Assembly (NCBI GenBank): GCA_028819475.1
Contig: JAPPLJ010000050.1
Location: forward strand, 62,001-126,000
Reading direction: 5' to 3'
Length of the DNA stretch: 64,000 nucleotides
Source: Rhodospirillaceae bacterium
GTDB lineage: Bacteria; Pseudomonadota; Alphaproteobacteria; Bin65
A program made the translations under genes and the position numbers. The notes below the pieces were generated by a model, which saw only the letters and a list, made by a program, of their open reading frames with translations, did not search any database and was not told the origin of the DNA. Every line of letters begins with the position of its first letter. Positions within the stretch are counted from its first letter, which is position 1. Positions 61,831 through 64,000 of the stretch are shown here, piece by piece.

Positions 61831-63408
61831 ATGTCTCGCGATCGGAACGCGAAAGAGCGGGCAGGGCGCCGGGCCGGCGGCCGGGAAGCCCGGCGGGCCC
61901 TGCGGGCCGCCCCGCTGGCGGAAGATATCCGGCCGGTCCGGGCGGGTCTCGAGGGCGGGCGCTACAAGGCGCTGACCGAAGCCGAGGTCGAACGGATCCA
62001 CCGGGCGGCGCTGCACATCCTCGAGGAGATCGGCCTCGCCGATGCGCCGGAGAGCGGCGTCGAAATGATGACGTCGGCCGGCGCCGTTCAGGGCGACGAC
62101 GGGCGGCTGCGTTTCCCGCCGGCGCTGGTCGAGGACATGCTGGCGAAGGCGGCGCGGGACATCACCTTGCACGGCCAGGACCCGAAGCACGATATCCGGC
62201 CCGGCGGCAGCCGCGTCCACTACGGCACCGCGGGCGCGGCGGTCCATGTCTACGACGTCGAGAACCGGGTGAACCGCGATCCGACGGTGCAGGATCTTTT
62301 CGACGCCGCCCGCATGGTCGAGGTGCTGGACAACATCCACTTCTTCCAGCGGCCGCTGACGACCCGGGACACCGAGGACCCGACCGATCTGGACGTCAAC
62401 ACGCTCTACGCCTCGGTCGCCGGGACGACCAAGCATATCGGCACGTCCTTCACCTCGCCGGAACGGACGCAGATGGGGCTGGACATGCTCCACATGGTCG
62501 CCGGGTCGGAAGCGGCCTGGCGGGCGCGGCCCTTCGTTTCCAACAGCAACTGCTTCGTCGTCCCGCCGCTGAAATTCGCCACGGAATCCTGCCGGGTCAT
62601 GGAGACCGTGATCGGGGGCGGGATGCCGGTCCTGTTGCTCTCCGCAGGACAGGCCGGGGCGACGGCGCCGGCGGCGCTCGCCGGTGCGGTGACCCAGGCG
62701 GTCGCCGAATGCCTGGCAGGTCTGATCTACGTCAACGCGATGAAGCCGGGCCACACGGCGATTTTCGGGACCTGGCCCTTCGTCTCGGATCTGCGCACCG
62801 GCGCCATGTCCGGCGGCTCGGGCGAACAGGCGCTGCTCACCGCCGCCTGCGGGCAGATGGCGCGATTCTACGACCTGCCCGGCGGATCGGCCTGCGCCAT
62901 GTCCGACAGCAAGGCGCCGGACATGCAGGCCGGCTACGAGCGCGGCGTCGCCAACGTGATGGCAGGGCTGTCCGGCCTCAACCTGGTCTACGAGAGCGTC
63001 GGCATGCACGCCTCGCTGCTGAGCTTTTGTCACGAGAGCCTGCTGATCGACAACGACATGATCGGCCAGTGCCTGCGCTGCGTGCGCGGCATCGAGGTCA
63101 CCGACGAGACACTGTCGCTCGATGCGATCGCCAGCGTCTGCCTGGAGGGGCCGGGCCACTATCTCGGCCATCCGCAGACCCTGTCGCTGATGCAGTCCGA
63201 ATATGTCTATCCCGAGGTCGGCGATCGCAGCAGCCCGAAGGAATGGATCGAACAAGGCAAGCCGGACCTGGTCGAAAAGGCGCTCGCCGAAAAGCGGCGC
63301 ATCCTCGCCACCGTGTTCCCGGACCACATCCCGGAGCCGATCGACGCGGCGATCCGCGAGCGGTTCAATATCGTCCTGCCGCGCCGCAGCATGAAAGCGG
63401 CGGCCTGA
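61831..63408 (+). CDS. MttB-superfamily methyltransferase (non-pyrrolysine), second copy
   Basis: A 525-residue paralogue of the gene at 53912. Landmarks are ALTEAEVERIHRAALHILEEIGL near residue 45, GTSFTSPERTQMGLDMLHMV and the substrate-barrel strands VSNSNCFVVPPLKFA and MPVLLLSAGQAGATAPA. The last part has QSEYVYPEVGDRSSPKEWIEQG. ATG 61831 has GCGGGGAGG at ideal spacing; a GTG at 61792 overlapping the previous stop is the alternative. No internal amber codon is present. It closes the five-gene amine cluster; its methyl acceptor is not encoded nearby. Confidence 0.86.
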   Translation: MSRDRNAKERAGRRAGGREARRALRAAPLAEDIRPVRAGLEGGRYKALTEAEVERIHRAALHILEEIGLADAPESGVEMMTSAGAVQGDDGRLRFPPALVEDMLAKAARDITLHGQDPKHDIRPGGSRVHYGTAGAAVHVYDVENRVNRDPTVQDLFDAARMVEVLDNIHFFQRPLTTRDTEDPTDLDVNTLYASVAGTTKHIGTSFTSPERTQMGLDMLHMVAGSEAAWRARPFVSNSNCFVVPPLKFATESCRVMETVIGGGMPVLLLSAGQAGATAPAALAGAVTQAVAECLAGLIYVNAMKPGHTAIFGTWPFVSDLRTGAMSGGSGEQALLTAACGQMARFYDLPGGSACAMSDSKAPDMQAGYERGVANVMAGLSGLNLVYESVGMHASLLSFCHESLLIDNDMIGQCLRCVRGIEVTDETLSLDAIASVCLEGPGHYLGHPQTLSLMQSEYVYPEVGDRSSPKEWIEQGKPDLVEKALAEKRRILATVFPDHIPEPIDAAIRERFNIVLPRRSMKAAA

Positions 63409-63419
63409 AGCAGACTCGC

Positions 63420-63755
63420 CTACGCCATCGGTTTCGCGCAGCGTTTCCAGACCTGCTCGACGGCTTTCGCGGAGTCGGGGCCGGTGCGCAGGATCACGGT
63501 ATACTCGTCGATCAGCTGCATGGTGATGCGCTTGCCGGCGCCCGGCTCGCCCGGCGGGATGACATAGACGAAACCGTGCCGGTCGTAGTCGCCGGTCATC
63601 GCCGTGCCGCCGGGCGTCACGATGGCCGGCCCGTCGATGGTCATCCGGCGCCCGTCCTCGTGGCACCAGTGCCCGTCGATGGCGTCGGCGAGCGCCGTTG
63701 CCGGAAGCAGCAGCGCGAGCATTGCGCAGGAAATGGCCAGCACGGAACGCGGCAC
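63420..63755 (-). CDS. Small secreted protein of unknown function
   Basis: A 111-residue protein with a clear signal peptide (MPRSVLAISCAMLALLLPAT, cleavage near ALAD). The mature part, starting DAIDGHWCHEDGRRMTIDGP, carries one Cys near each end (C31 and C106), which could form a disulfide. No domain is recognised. The start is GTG 63755. It is convergent with the MttB-family gene (11 bp apart) and divergent from the gene at 63878. Confidence 0.7.
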   Translation of the reverse strand: MPRSVLAISCAMLALLLPATALADAIDGHWCHEDGRRMTIDGPAIVTPGGTAMTGDYDRHGFVYVIPPGEPGAGKRITMQLIDEYTVILRTGPDSAKAVEQVWKRCAKPMA

Positions 63756-63877
63756 GGTTCGCTCACCGCAGAAAAAGACAGAACCACCTTAGCATGCCGG
63801 AAATACCGCCGGTAGCGCGCACTGGTTGTCCCGATCCATCTGCCTATCGCCGGAAAACCGTGCTAAAGCCGCCGCTC

Positions 63878-64000
63878 ATGACGCAGACCGACTCCAGAGC
63901 CGATCCGATTACCGTGCCCGCCGGCCTGCCGGGCGTGGACCGGCTGCTGCAGGACGTGCGGCTCGCGGACCTGCCCGACCGGGTCGGCCGCAGTTGCGTG
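63878..64000 (+). CDS. selA: Possible selenocysteine synthase SelA, N-terminal fragment
   Basis: ATG 63878 opens a frame that runs off the right edge after 41 codons. The segment LPGVDRLLQDVRLADLPDRVGR matches the usual LPSVDRLL start of L-seryl-tRNA(Sec) selenium transferase. Only this short motif supports the call; other PLP enzymes cannot be excluded. The shared gap with the secreted-protein gene is 122 bp. Confidence 0.45.
   Translation, partial: MTQTDSRADPITVPAGLPGVDRLLQDVRLADLPDRVGRSCV

Noticed and set aside
53912..63408. Pyrrolysine-containing trimethylamine methyltransferases
   Set aside because: Both MttB-family frames are read through without an in-frame amber codon and no pylS, pylBCD or corrinoid genes are seen, so they belong to the non-pyrrolysine group.

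Overview
The window is a high-GC (about two thirds G+C), densely packed chromosomal segment from an alphaproteobacterium. The secG-pyrG order, alphaproteobacterial-type CTP synthase, sHdr/LbpA-type genes, UPF0280 plus 6-hydroxynicotinate-reductase genes and many Rieske and FAD-GcvT oxidoreductases fit a Rhodospirillales- or Rhizobiales-like, metabolically versatile (marine or soil) heterotroph. The exact lineage cannot be read from this stretch. Three local drops in G+C (about 4495-5045, 37011-38074, 51780-52050) mark non-coding or recently acquired DNA.

Layout. 1-1580: end of a probable sulfur-oxidising sHdr locus (HdrB-like protein, small unknown, lipoate-binding LbpA). 1756-8300: a DMGDH-type FAD-GcvT fusion, a 1-kb non-coding and repeat-rich region, a flavin monooxygenase, tRNA-Lys and an acyl-CoA synthetase. 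8311-23289: a solitary HigA antitoxin, a MarR regulator with its own promoter/operator, then a long same-strand catabolic run. That run holds a molybdenum hydroxylase (FAD subunit plus fused FeS-Mo subunit), a 6-hydroxynicotinate reductase homologue, UPF0280, a Rieske oxygenase, a branched-chain-type ABC importer, an Amino_acid_synth (DUF1185) protein and an enamidase homologue. It reads as a reductive nicotinate-type N-heterocycle pathway. 23573-31130: DUF3800, a predicted small RNA, a solitary Mo-hydroxylase large subunit, a response regulator, a DddP-like (DMSP lyase family) protein, an alpha/beta hydrolase and a second enamidase paralogue.

31392-36595 is mostly housekeeping: SMR efflux, cysS, an SDR, secG, pyrG. 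36704-38074: a ribbon-helix-helix/PIN toxin-antitoxin pair whose toxin is cut short at the edge of an AT-rich insert carrying a DUF6338 membrane protein and a small YQP-repeat protein. 38075-48291: M48 metalloprotease, UbiD-family decarboxylase with an AhpD-glutaredoxin fusion, RidA, a Rieske oxygenase paired with a glutamine-synthetase-like enzyme, MscS channel and YghU-type GST. 48510-52549: fused isobutyryl-CoA mutase IcmF, a 233-bp MITE-like element with 8-bp target duplication, and two small antitoxin-like genes.

52579-63408 is a methylated-amine module: a Rieske oxygenase divergent from two non-pyrrolysine MttB-family methyltransferases that bracket three FAD amine oxidoreductases, two of them DMGDH-type with folate-binding GcvT domains. 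The window ends with a small secreted protein and the first 41 codons of what may be selA. Many genes overlap by ATGA or are only a few bases apart, so operons are long. Functions below are assigned by motif recognition; no database search was run.
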